In this document: piece by piece, positions 1 to 6,736 of the stretch
Layout of the letters: every line of letters begins with the position of its first letter
How positions within the stretch are numbered: position 1 is the first letter of the stretch
NCBI GenBank assembly: GCA_030151365.1
Contig: JASLDW010000015.1
Location: 1 to 14,349 of the forward strand
Length of the DNA: 14,349 nt
Origin: Lysobacter sp.
Lineage (GTDB): Bacteria > Pseudomonadota > Gammaproteobacteria > Xanthomonadales > Xanthomonadaceae
Direction of reading: 5' to 3'
Notes under the pieces: model-generated
Seen by the model: the letters and a program-made list of their open reading frames with translations, nothing else
Told to the model about the DNA's origin: nothing
Databases searched by the model: none
Translations under genes and position numbers: made by a program

Positions 1-418
1 CTGTCTCGCGCCATTGCGCGGGATCGAACGGCGGGAAGTAGGCATCGGCGCCCGCGATCGCCGCATCGACCCGGGTCAGGTGCATGCGCGTGGCGACCGC
101 CAGGGTCATGGCGAAAATCTCGCCACCGCCGATCACGCACAGTTCCGGGACGTCGCGCGCCGATTCCAGCGCGGCATCGAGGGTGGCGAACGCCTCCATC
201 CCCGCGAACGGCACCTTGCCGGAACGCGTCAGCACCAGGTTGCGCCTGCCCGGCAGCGCGCGCCCGAGCGAGTCCGCGGTCTTGCGCCCCATCAGGATCG
301 GCTTGCCCAGCGTCAGCGCCTTGAAGCGCCTGAGGTCGTCGGAAAGATGCCAGGGCAAGCCGCCATCCCTGCCGATGGCGCTGTTGCGGTCGAGCGCGAC
401 GACGAGGGAAACGACCAT
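1..418 (-). CDS. folA: Dihydrofolate reductase (3' end beyond window)
   Basis: FolA reduces dihydrofolate to tetrahydrofolate with NADPH in the cytosol, recycling the dihydrofolate made by thymidylate synthase. The first 139 codons are present; E. coli FolA has about 159 residues, so some 20-25 C-terminal residues lie beyond the left edge. Visible hallmarks are the N-terminal strand with ALDRNSAIG (Met20-loop region), LPWHLSDDL at 21-29 containing the catalytic acidic residue (D28 aligns with E. coli D27), the NADPH-binding GRKTADSLGR at 44-53, and VIGGGEIF at 95-102. The ATG overlaps the thyA stop as TGATG, so it is the last visible gene of lgt-thyA-folA and probably depends on translational coupling, because no good Shine-Dalgarno precedes it. 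Identification is firm; completeness of the C-terminus cannot be judged. Confidence 0.96.
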   Translation of the reverse strand, partial: MVVSLVVALDRNSAIGRDGGLPWHLSDDLRRFKALTLGKPILMGRKTADSLGRALPGRRNLVLTRSGKVPFAGMEAFATLDAALESARDVPELCVIGGGEIFAMTLAVATRMHLTRVDAAIAGADAYFPPFDPAQWRET

Positions 419-1212
419 CAGACCGCGACCGCCGCCTTGATCGCCGGCAACGGGTCGTAGCCGCGGATGGCGATGTCCTCGTAGCGGAAGGCGAAGATGT
501 CGCGGACATCGGGATTCAGTTCCAGCGTCGGCAACGGCCGCGGCGTGCGCGACAGCTGTTCGTCGGCCTGGTCGAAGTGGTTGGAATACAGGTGGGCGTC
601 GCCCAGGGTGTGGACGAAGTCGCCGACGGCGAGGCCACAGGCCTGCGCGATCATGTGCGTCAGCAGCGCATAGCTGGCGATGTTGAACGGCACCCCCAGG
701 AAGATGTCGCCGCTGCGCTGGTAGAGCTGGCAGCTCAGCTTTCCGTTCGCCACGTAGAACTGGAACAGGGTATGGCAGGGCATCAGCGCCATCTTCGGCA
801 GGTCGCCGACGTTCCAGGCGTTGATGATGAGGCGGCGCGAATCGGGATTGCGCCGGATCTCCTCGACCAGCCAGGCGATCTGGTCGATCGTGCCGCCATC
901 GGCGGTCGCCCAGCTGCGCCACTGCTTGCCGTACACCGGCCCGAGTTCGCCGTCGCCATCGGCCCACTCGTCCCAGATGCTGACGCCGTTGTCCTTCAGG
1001 TAGCGGATGTTGGTGTCGCCCTGCAGGAACCACAGCAGTTCGTGGATGATCGACCTGGTGTGCACCTTCTTGGTGGTGACCAGCGGGAAGCCTTCGGCGA
1101 GGTCGAAGCGCATCTGCCAGCCGAACACGCTGCGCGTGCCGGTGCCGGTGCGATCGCTCTTGTCGGCGCCGTGTTCGCGGACGTGGCGCAGCAGGTCGAG
1201 GTACTGCTTCAT
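418..1212 (-). CDS. thyA: Thymidylate synthase
   Basis: ThyA makes dTMP from dUMP using methylene-tetrahydrofolate, releasing dihydrofolate for FolA encoded next. The protein is 264 residues, the same length as E. coli ThyA, and key residues fall at the E. coli numbers: catalytic C146 in MPCHTLFQF, R126-R127 in the phosphate-binding loop, R166-S167-G168-D169, N177 and H207. The ATG at 1212 is chosen because it starts the conserved MKQYLDLLRHV, lies about five bases after a GAGG Shine-Dalgarno, and overlaps the lgt stop by four bases (ATGA). An open frame continues upstream inside lgt but is only an out-of-frame extension. The stop overlaps the folA start. All catalytic residues are intact, so this should be an active classical enzyme rather than ThyX. 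Confidence 0.99.
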   Translation of the reverse strand: MKQYLDLLRHVREHGADKSDRTGTGTRSVFGWQMRFDLAEGFPLVTTKKVHTRSIIHELLWFLQGDTNIRYLKDNGVSIWDEWADGDGELGPVYGKQWRSWATADGGTIDQIAWLVEEIRRNPDSRRLIINAWNVGDLPKMALMPCHTLFQFYVANGKLSCQLYQRSGDIFLGVPFNIASYALLTHMIAQACGLAVGDFVHTLGDAHLYSNHFDQADEQLSRTPRPLPTLELNPDVRDIFAFRYEDIAIRGYDPLPAIKAAVAV

Positions 1213-2081
1213 GCCGCCTCTTTCGTCCGCAACACGGGCGAAGTGCGCGACTTCCACAACAGGAACAATCCGGCGAGGATCAGCGGCACGCTGAGCAACT
1301 GCCCCATCGTCAACCAGCCGAAGGCGAGATACTTCAATTGTTCGTCGGGGATGCGCACGAACTCGATGACGAAGCGGAACACGCCGTACAGCAGCAGGAA
1401 CATGCCGGACACGGCATAACGCGGGCGCGGCTTCTTCGAGAAGAACCACAGCACCAGGAACATCACCAGGCCTTCCAGGAAGGCTTCGTAGAGCTGCGAG
1501 GGATGGCGCGCGAACGGATTCAATGCCCCGGCGCCGAGCTGCACCTGCAATTCGGACGCGCCCATGGTGTTGAACGGCGGTGGCAGCGATTGCGGGAACA
1601 CCACGCCCCAGCCGTTGTGGGTGAGCTTGCCCCACAGTTCGCCGTTGATGAAATTGCCGATGCGGCCGAAGCCGAGGCCCGGCGGCACCAGCGGCGCGAT
1701 GAAGTCGCCGACGTCGAAGAAGTGGAGGCCCTGCTTGCGTGCCCAGTACCACACCGCCAGGACCACGCCGATCAGGCCGCCGTGGAAACTCATGCCGCCG
1801 TTCCACACCTGGAACACCTGCAACGGATGTGCCAGGTAGGTGCCGAGGTCGTAGAACAGGATGTATCCGATGCGGCCGCCGAGGATCACGCCCAGCATGC
1901 CGTAGAACATCAGGTCGCCGAAACCGGCCTCGCTGACGCCGGGCAGGAAACCCGCGCGGATGCGCCGACGCCCCAGCCACCATGCCAGCGCGAACGCGAG
2001 CAGGTACATCAGGCCATACCAATGCACCTGCAGCGGACCGAGGTGGAGGGCGACGGGATTGATCTGGTGGAGCAGCGGCAT
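1209..2081 (-). CDS. lgt: Prolipoprotein diacylglyceryl transferase
   Basis: Lgt is the inner-membrane enzyme that transfers diacylglycerol from phosphatidylglycerol to the lipobox cysteine of prolipoproteins, the first step of lipoprotein maturation. The product is 290 residues (E. coli Lgt is 291) with about seven hydrophobic segments. The signature GRIGNFINGE is at 139-148. The loop WNGGMSFHGGLIG at 93-105 holds the essential histidine (H100), RHPSQLYEA is at 192-200, and the C-terminal arginine region FRFVIEFVR is at 236-243. The ATG at 2081 is preferred over an upstream extension because AGGTG lies six bases before it and the N-terminus then matches the family. It is first in lgt-thyA-folA, with an ATGA overlap to thyA. 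One likely substrate, the lipobox-bearing LemA, is encoded nearby. Confidence 0.98.
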   Translation of the reverse strand: MPLLHQINPVALHLGPLQVHWYGLMYLLAFALAWWLGRRRIRAGFLPGVSEAGFGDLMFYGMLGVILGGRIGYILFYDLGTYLAHPLQVFQVWNGGMSFHGGLIGVVLAVWYWARKQGLHFFDVGDFIAPLVPPGLGFGRIGNFINGELWGKLTHNGWGVVFPQSLPPPFNTMGASELQVQLGAGALNPFARHPSQLYEAFLEGLVMFLVLWFFSKKPRPRYAVSGMFLLLYGVFRFVIEFVRIPDEQLKYLAFGWLTMGQLLSVPLILAGLFLLWKSRTSPVLRTKEAA

Positions 2082-2130
2082 CGACGCACCTGGTTCGGTA
2101 GACCCGCCTATTTTGCCCGAGCCGGCGCGG
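2082..2130 (-). promoter_or_regulatory. Short gap before lgt with Shine-Dalgarno
   Basis: These 49 bases separate the second TPM gene from lgt. On the minus strand they contain AGGTG six bases before the lgt ATG and a weak -10-like CAAAAT with no convincing -35. I see no T-tract hairpin, so lgt-thyA-folA may be partly read through from the lemA block or have its own weak promoter. The evidence is limited to the ribosome binding site. Confidence 0.35.
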
Positions 2131-2634
2131 TTATCGCAGGATGACCGGCGTATCCGGCAACTCGTCCTCATCGACTTCGCCGGCACGCTGCGGGAAATGC
2201 GCTTCCAGCAAGACACTGATCGCCGCGATGCCTTCCGCGACCGCCGCCTCGGGCTCGCCGGCGACGAGCCGTTCCTCCATCAACTGGCAGATGCCGCGCC
2301 ACTGTTCGGCGCTGACCAGGCCGTCGAAGCCGCGGTCGGCGACGATCTCGATCCGGCGATCCGCCAGTTGCAGGTAGACCAGCACGCCATTGTTGGCCGC
2401 GGTATTCCACACCCGCAGGTTGGAGAACGCCTGCAGCGCGCGATCGCGTGGCGAAACGCCGCGCCAGACTTCGCCCAATGGCAGGTCGGATTCGACCGCG
2501 AAGCAGATCTCGCCACGATGACGCGACTCACTGGCATGGATCCGTTCGGCGATGCGTTGCAGGCTGTCGGCCGGGAACAGCGACCGGGCCGGACGCGCGA
2601 ATGCGTGGCGCCACAGACGGCCGATCGTGCCCAT
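2131..2634 (-). CDS. TPM-domain protein, cytosolic (third gene of LemA cluster)
   Basis: This is a 167-residue protein with a TPM (TLP18.3/Psb32/MOLO-1) fold. The visible core is RIAERIHASESRHRGEICFAVE at about 27-48, NNGVLVYLQLADRRIEIVAD at 81-100, and a helical end rich in acidic residues. It has no signal peptide or membrane segment, unlike its upstream neighbour, so it is probably cytosolic or attached to the inner face of the membrane. The ATG overlaps the stop of the first TPM gene (TGATG) and lies seven bases after GGGGAG. Genes of this kind recur downstream of lemA and a YgcG-like gene in proteobacteria. Some TPM proteins have phosphatase activity and others act in membrane-protein maintenance, but the function of this one is not known. 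The domain assignment is good and the biochemical role open. Confidence 0.85.
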   Translation of the reverse strand: MGTIGRLWRHAFARPARSLFPADSLQRIAERIHASESRHRGEICFAVESDLPLGEVWRGVSPRDRALQAFSNLRVWNTAANNGVLVYLQLADRRIEIVADRGFDGLVSAEQWRGICQLMEERLVAGEPEAAVAEGIAAISVLLEAHFPQRAGEVDEDELPDTPVILR

Positions 2635-3518
2635 CACCAGCTCCCCGAGGCGCCACCGCCTCCGCTGCTGCCGCCACCACCGCTCCAGCCACCTCCGCCG
2701 CCGAAGCCACCACCGCCTCCGCCAAAACCACCGCCACCGCCCCAGCCGCCCCACCCCCCCTGGTTGGCGTAACGGCTGACCGATGCGCTCATCAGGCCGA
2801 CGAACAATCCGAGGAAGGCGCCGATCGCCGCCACCGCCACCGCCCCGCCGATCAGCCAGGCGACGCCACCGGCGACCACTGCGGTGCCGATGCCGCGCAC
2901 CCCCGACGGCAACCAGCCGAGCAAGGCACGCGCGACCATCGCGGCGATATAGGCTGCAATCAACGCACCGACCCAATTCGCGCCGCGGTCGCGCGGTCGT
3001 TGCGATTGGGCCACGGGCGGCGGCAGGGCTTCGCCATCGATGAGCTTGACGATCTGCGCGCTGGCGTCCTTGATGCCGCCGGCGAAATCGTTCTGGCGGA
3101 ACTTCGGCACCATGTATTCCTGGATCACGCGCCAGGCGATGGCATCCGGGATCGCGCCCTCAAGGCCGTAACCGGTCTGGATGCGCGCGCGATGGTCGTC
3201 CTTGGCCACCACGATCAGCACTGCGTCGTTGATCTTCTCGCGACCGAGTTTCCACTGCTGGAAGACGCGCTGCGAATAGTCGGCGATGTCTTCCGGCGCG
3301 GTGCTCGCCACCATCAGGATCTGCAGCTGGCTGCCCTTGCGCTGCTGCAGGTCGAGCGCCTGCTGCTGCAGGGCCTGTTTGTCTTCGGCCGAAAGCGTGC
3401 CGGTGGTATCGACCACCGGCGAATCGAGCGCGGGGATCGTCGCCAATCCCTTCTGCGCCTGCGCGACCACGCTGCAGGCGAGCAGCAGGAAGATCGCGAC
3501 CAGGCGACGCCAGTTCAT
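2634..3518 (-). CDS. YgcG-like TPM-domain membrane protein with Gly-rich tail
   Basis: The product is 294 residues. A signal peptide (positive MNWRR, hydrophobic core 7-19, likely cleavage after A-Q-A at 19-21) leads to a TPM domain at about 25-165. That domain includes the motifs VVDTTGTLS, NDAVLIVVAKDDHRARI and TGYGLEGAIPD. Two hydrophobic segments follow at roughly 183-203 and 212-245, then a glycine/tryptophan/serine-rich tail from about 254 to the end. The TPM domain should therefore sit in the periplasm, with the tail placed by the two membrane spans. The gene begins 29 bases after lemA and overlaps the next TPM gene by one base. This architecture (signal, TPM, TM, GGGGxGGGG tail) is typical of YgcG family proteins. 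The role is unclear; links to membrane-protein quality control are proposed for relatives. Confidence 0.9.
   Translation of the reverse strand: MNWRRLVAIFLLLACSVVAQAQKGLATIPALDSPVVDTTGTLSAEDKQALQQQALDLQQRKGSQLQILMVASTAPEDIADYSQRVFQQWKLGREKINDAVLIVVAKDDHRARIQTGYGLEGAIPDAIAWRVIQEYMVPKFRQNDFAGGIKDASAQIVKLIDGEALPPPVAQSQRPRDRGANWVGALIAAYIAAMVARALLGWLPSGVRGIGTAVVAGGVAWLIGGAVAVAAIGAFLGLFVGLMSASVSRYANQGGWGGWGGGGGFGGGGGGFGGGGGWSGGGGSSGGGGASGSW
2637..2759 (-). repeat. GGN-codon simple repeat encoding a glycine-rich tail
   Basis: Inside the 3' end of the YgcG-like gene, about forty codons are dominated by GGN (Gly), interrupted by Trp, Phe and Ser. On the plus strand this reads as a CCN/CCG-rich tract with a run of seven C at 2754-2760. 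Such low-complexity DNA tends to vary in length between strains and is prone to sequencing or assembly error. Confidence 0.85.
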
Positions 3519-3546
3519 GCGTCGTGTTCCCGGGGCGAATCCGCGA

Positions 3547-4167
3547 TCAGTGCGCGGGTGCCGGCTGCGACGACGATGCCGGTGCCGCGCCGCCGAAGTC
3601 GACCGTCGGTGCGTTCTGGATCTGCTGCTCGTTCTCGACGGTGAAATTCGGCTTGACCTTGTAGCCGAACATCTTCGCGGTGAGGTTCACCGGGAACTGG
3701 CGGATGTAGGTGTTGTAGTCCTGCACCGTGTCGATGTAGTTCTTGCGTTCCACCGCGATGCGGTTCTCGGTGCCTTCCAGCTGCGCCTGCAACTGCAGGA
3801 AACCCTGGTCCGCCTTCAGCTGCGGATAGTTTTCGGACACCGCGAGCAGGCGGCCGATCGCGCTCTGCAGACCCTTCTGCGCTTCCTGGAACTGCGCCAG
3901 CGACTGCGGGTCGTCGGCGTTGACGTTGATCGCGCCCACCTTGGAACGCGCCTCGGTCACCTCGGTCAGCACCTTTTCCTCGTGCGTGGCGTAGCCCTTC
4001 ACGGTGTTGACGAGATTCGGCACCAGATCGGCGCGGCGCTTGTACTGGTTGATCACCTGCGACCAGGCCGCCTTCACGCCTTCGTCCTTGCGCTGGATGG
4101 TGTTGTAGCCGCAGCCGGACAACAGCGAAACCAGCACCAGCAGCAACACGACACGGATGGTTGTCAT
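3547..4167 (-). CDS. lemA: LemA family lipoprotein
   Basis: This 206-residue LemA-family protein begins with a lipoprotein signal peptide: hydrophobic 6-16, then L-S-G-C with the lipidated cysteine at 19. It would therefore be exported and anchored by Lgt/Lsp rather than by the uncleaved N-terminal helix described for many LemA proteins. Family marks are RRADLVPNLVNTVKGY at 44-59, the helical middle, ENYPQLKADQGFLQLQAQLEGTENRI at about 112-137 and YNTYIRQFP at 151-159. The C-terminus ends in an Ala/Ser/Pro-rich tail. ATG 4167 is chosen because GGAG lies about eight bases upstream and the signal peptide starts there; an open frame 22 codons longer lacks support. The gene heads the lemA-TPM-TPM block. 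LemA proteins are mostly helical and their molecular role is unsettled. Confidence 0.95.
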   Translation of the reverse strand: MTTIRVVLLLVLVSLLSGCGYNTIQRKDEGVKAAWSQVINQYKRRADLVPNLVNTVKGYATHEEKVLTEVTEARSKVGAINVNADDPQSLAQFQEAQKGLQSAIGRLLAVSENYPQLKADQGFLQLQAQLEGTENRIAVERKNYIDTVQDYNTYIRQFPVNLTAKMFGYKVKPNFTVENEQQIQNAPTVDFGGAAPASSSQPAPAH

Positions 4168-4227
4168 CGGATCATCTCCAGTGGAGGCCGGACCGGGGCC
4201 GGCGCATTCATTCAGGCAATCGTGGGA

Positions 4228-4251
4228 GAACAAACGTTCATTTCAGGTGAA
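4228..4251. promoter_or_regulatory. Adjacent short dyads in the lemA upstream region
   Basis: The 95-base gap between lemA and terC holds two perfect inverted repeats almost side by side: GAAC-aaac-GTTC at 4228-4239 and TTCA-gg-TGAA at 4242-4251. They lie 60-85 bases upstream of the lemA ATG, where an operator would be expected. The first has the form of a Gram-positive LexA box, but Xanthomonadaceae LexA proteins recognise other sequences as far as I know, so I do not name a regulator. Such short dyads may also be chance. No clear -35/-10 pair was found. Confidence 0.3.
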
Positions 4252-4262
4252 TTTTCGCCCGC

Positions 4263-5024
4263 TCACCACTCGCCGCTGCCCGGCACGTGATGGGTTCGGG
4301 CATTGCGTCGCATCAACTGGTTCAACCATTCGACCAGAACCGAGAACCCCATCGCAAAATAGATGTAGGGCTTGGGCGTGTGGACATCGAAGCCGTCGAG
4401 GACGAGCACTACGCCGATCAGCAGGATGAAGGCCAGCGCCAGCATTTTCACCGTCGGATTGGCGTCGATGAAGCGGCCCATCGGATTCGCCGCCAGCAGC
4501 ATCATCGCGACCGCGACCAGCACCGCCATCACCATGATCGGGATCGCGCCCTTCATGTTGGCGGCCATGCCGACCGCGGTGATCACCGAGTCCAGCGAGA
4601 ACACGATGTCGATGATGGCGATCTGCAGGATGACCATGCCGAACGCCGACGACGCGCGCGTGGTGCGCGGATCCTCGTCCTCGCCGCCGCTGATCAGTTC
4701 GCGGATCTCCATCGTCCCCTTCACCAGCAGGAAGATGCCGCCGACGATGAGCACGAGGTCGCGGATCGAGATGCCCATGCCGGCGATCGTGAACAGGTTT
4801 TCGTTCATCCGGGCGAGGTAGGCCAGCGAGATCAGCAGCAGGATGCGGGTGATGCAGGCCACCGCGATGCCGATCTTGCGCGCCACCGGGCGCCGCGCTT
4901 CCGGCAGGCGTCCCACCGCGATCGAAATGAAGACGAGGTTGTCGACGCCGAGCACGATTTCCAGCGCGCTCAGCGTGACCAGCGTGACCCAGGCGGAGGG
5001 GTCGGACAGGAAGGACAGATCCAT
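4263..5024 (-). CDS. TerC family integral membrane protein, YgdQ type
   Basis: The 253-residue polytopic membrane protein closely resembles E. coli YgdQ as I recall it. Key motifs are EIVLGVDNLVFI at 22-33 and DIVFSLDSVITAVGM at 139-153, each with the intramembrane Asp expected of TerC proteins. The family end KPYIYFAMGFSVLVEWLN lies at 218-235. About seven hydrophobic segments alternate with charged loops, including an acidic GGEDEDP loop at 113-119. TerC relatives are implicated in metal ion (especially Mn) export or in metalation of exported proteins; the substrate of the YgdQ branch is not established. The ATG overlaps the dgkA stop as TGATG, so expression follows dgkA. No riboswitch can fit at this junction, unlike several Mn-controlled TerC genes. 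Family assignment is firm, substrate unknown. Confidence 0.93.
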   Translation of the reverse strand: MDLSFLSDPSAWVTLVTLSALEIVLGVDNLVFISIAVGRLPEARRPVARKIGIAVACITRILLLISLAYLARMNENLFTIAGMGISIRDLVLIVGGIFLLVKGTMEIRELISGGEDEDPRTTRASSAFGMVILQIAIIDIVFSLDSVITAVGMAANMKGAIPIMVMAVLVAVAMMLLAANPMGRFIDANPTVKMLALAFILLIGVVLVLDGFDVHTPKPYIYFAMGFSVLVEWLNQLMRRNARTHHVPGSGEW

Positions 5025-5413
5025 CAGTGCTGGCCCGTCAATCGCGGCAGCAGGATCAGGCCCCAGGTCAGCAGCACGTTCATCATCAGCACGAACACCG
5101 CGGCCGAGCCCATGTCCTTGGCGCGTCCCGCCAGCTCGTGGAATTCCGGGCCGTAACGCTCGATCACCGCTTCCACCGCGGAATTGAGCAGCTCCATCGC
5201 CATCACCAGCGTCATCGAACCGATCAGCAACGCGCGCTCCACCCCGGAATCGCCGAGGCGGAAACCGAGCGGCGCCAGGATCACGAACAGCACGACCTCG
5301 AGGCGGAACGAGGACTCGTGCAGCCACGCCGCGCGCAATCCCTTGAGCGACCACAAGGTGGCACGGTAGATGCCGCGCGGACCGCGCGGGAGATGTCCAA
5401 TGGAATCAGCCAT
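5024..5413 (-). CDS. dgkA: Diacylglycerol kinase (prokaryotic, trimeric membrane type)
   Basis: DgkA phosphorylates diacylglycerol to phosphatidic acid in the inner membrane, recycling lipid left by membrane-derived glycan and lipopolysaccharide modification. The protein has 129 residues (E. coli about 122) with three hydrophobic helices at roughly 38-54, 60-77 and 104-122. The catalytic signature MELLNSAVEAVIERYGPE is at 73-90; E74 and E81 match the E. coli catalytic glutamates, and KDMGSAAV at 99-106 carries the conserved Asp. HESSFRLE at 32-39 matches the N-terminal amphipathic segment. It is the first gene of a dgkA-terC pair with a one-base overlap. The Shine-Dalgarno is weak. A -10-like AATAAT (minus strand, 5437-5442) lies about 24 bases before the ATG. 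Confidence 0.97.
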   Translation of the reverse strand: MADSIGHLPRGPRGIYRATLWSLKGLRAAWLHESSFRLEVVLFVILAPLGFRLGDSGVERALLIGSMTLVMAMELLNSAVEAVIERYGPEFHELAGRAKDMGSAAVFVLMMNVLLTWGLILLPRLTGQH

Positions 5414-5436
5414 GAGGCGATTCTGCCATAGCAGGA

Positions 5437-5442
5437 ATTATT
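5437..5442 (-). promoter_or_regulatory. Possible -10 element for dgkA-terC
   Basis: The minus strand reads AATAAT here (five of six matches to TATAAT), 23 bases before the dgkA ATG. It is one of the few AT-rich patches in a GC-rich window. No matching -35 hexamer is visible at 16-18 bases, so the call rests on position and composition only. Confidence 0.3.
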
Positions 5443-5446
5443 CGTT

Positions 5447-5502
5447 TCCGATCCGTCGCGAGCGATGGCCTGCGGTTCGTGGCGGAGCGCAGCAGGATCG
5501 GA
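5447..5502. repeat. 8-bp inverted repeat between permease stop and dgkA
   Basis: TCCGATCC at 5447-5454 and GGATCGGA at 5495-5502 are perfect inverted copies separated by 40 bases, which can themselves fold weakly (CTGCG/CGCAG). The structure starts one base after the permease stop codon, so it could end or stabilise the leftward transcript of the efflux operon. It lacks a proper U-tract, so a Rho-independent terminator is uncertain. Confidence 0.35.
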
Positions 5503-5503
5503 T

Positions 5504-6736
5504 TTACTGCGAACGCAGCGCCTCGATCGGGTCCAGCATCGATGCCTTGCGCGCCGGGTAGTAGCCGAAGAACAGGCCCGTCGCCATCGAGAACGCCGCC
5601 GCCAGCAACACCACCTGGGCATTGAGGCTGACCGGCAGGTCGCTGAACTTGCCGACCAGCAAGGCGCCGCCCGCGCCCAGCACGATGCCGATGACGCCGC
5701 CGATCAGCGAGATCAACATCGCTTCGGCGAGGAACTGGCGACGCACGTCGGTCGGCCCCGCGCCCACCGACATCCGCAAGCCGATTTCGCGGATGCGTTC
5801 GGTCACCGACACCAGCATGATGTTCATGATGCCGATGCCGCCGATGATCAGGCAGATGCCGGCGACCGCGCCGAGCAGCTTCGACATCAGGTTGGTGGTC
5901 GCGGTGCGCGTCGCCACGATCTGGCTGATGTTGCGCACCACGAAATCGTCGTCGGCGCCGGGCTGGATCTTGTGGCGCTGGCGCAGCAAGCCTTCGATGG
6001 CGTTCTGCGCGCTGTCGAGGTTCTTCGCCGAATCGACGCCGACGCTGATGCCCTGCACCGCGCCCGGGGGCATGTTGCTGGACGTGGAGAGGCGGCGGCG
6101 CGCGGTTTCCAGCGGCACCACCACGATGTCGTCCTGGTCCTGGCCGAAGCCGCCCTGGCCCTTCGCCGCCAGCGTGCCGACCACGGTGAACGGCACGCGG
6201 CCGATGCGGATGCTCTGGCCGATCCCGTTGCCGTCGGCGAACAGCTCCTTGCGCACGGTTTCGCCGATCACCACCTTCTTGGCCGCGCTGGTGTAGTCGC
6301 GCGCATCGAAACCGTCGCCGCTGGCCATCTGCCAGTCGTTGATCGCGAACCAGTCGTTGTCGACGCCCTGCCACTGCGTCGATGCATTGTTTTCGCCGTT
6401 CACCACCTGGGTGCCGCCGCGCAACGATCCGCTGACGTACTGCACTTCCGGGACTTCGCCGCGGATGGCGTCGACATCGCCGCTGTTGAGGCTCCAGCGG
6501 CTGCCCTGCGCCAGCCGCGCGCCGCCGCCCTGGCCACCGGCGCTGCCGATGTCGAGGCGTTGCGAACCGAGACCGGACACCAGCTTGTCGATTTCCTTCT
6601 GGGTGCCCTGCCCGATCGAGACCATCACGATCACCGCCGCGATGCCGATGATCACGCCCAGCGACGTCAACGCGCTGCGCAACCAGTTGCCGCGCAACGC
6701 CGCGAGCGCGGTGCGGATGATGTCGAGCCAGCTCAT
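5504..6736 (-). CDS. MacB/YknZ-type ABC transporter permease
   Basis: This 410-residue permease has the MacB-type topology. One membrane helix (about 22-44) is followed by a large periplasmic domain (about 45-284, MacB_PCD), then three helices at 285-310, 337-362 and 373-393 with the FtsX-like core SVTERIREIGLRMSVGAG at 310-327. It ends in the typical YYPARKASMLDPIEALR. The nucleotide-binding domain that E. coli MacB carries at its N-terminus is encoded separately just upstream, as in Bacillus YknXYZ. The start has GAGG about ten bases upstream and overlaps the ATPase stop as ATGA. MacB-type permeases do not move substrate across the lipid core directly; they transmit ATPase-driven movements to the adaptor and an outer-membrane channel. 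The substrate (antibiotic, peptide, siderophore or lipid) cannot be read from the sequence. Confidence 0.95.
   Translation of the reverse strand: MSWLDIIRTALAALRGNWLRSALTSLGVIIGIAAVIVMVSIGQGTQKEIDKLVSGLGSQRLDIGSAGGQGGGARLAQGSRWSLNSGDVDAIRGEVPEVQYVSGSLRGGTQVVNGENNASTQWQGVDNDWFAINDWQMASGDGFDARDYTSAAKKVVIGETVRKELFADGNGIGQSIRIGRVPFTVVGTLAAKGQGGFGQDQDDIVVVPLETARRRLSTSSNMPPGAVQGISVGVDSAKNLDSAQNAIEGLLRQRHKIQPGADDDFVVRNISQIVATRTATTNLMSKLLGAVAGICLIIGGIGIMNIMLVSVTERIREIGLRMSVGAGPTDVRRQFLAEAMLISLIGGVIGIVLGAGGALLVGKFSDLPVSLNAQVVLLAAAFSMATGLFFGYYPARKASMLDPIEALRSQ

Noticed and set aside
14..460. A 148-codon plus-strand open frame at the left edge
   Set aside because: The minus strand encodes clear FolA here. 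The plus frame is a shadow with no family features.
2448..3644. Plus-strand open frames, including a proline-rich one, over the TPM genes
   Set aside because: The proline tract is the complement of the Gly codons of the YgcG-like tail; the minus-strand genes explain the region fully.
4228..4239. A genuine SOS (LexA) box before lemA
   Set aside because: The sequence fits GAACNNNNGTTC, but that form belongs to Gram-positive LexA. Xanthomonadaceae LexA proteins use different palindromes as far as I know, so only an unnamed dyad is reported.
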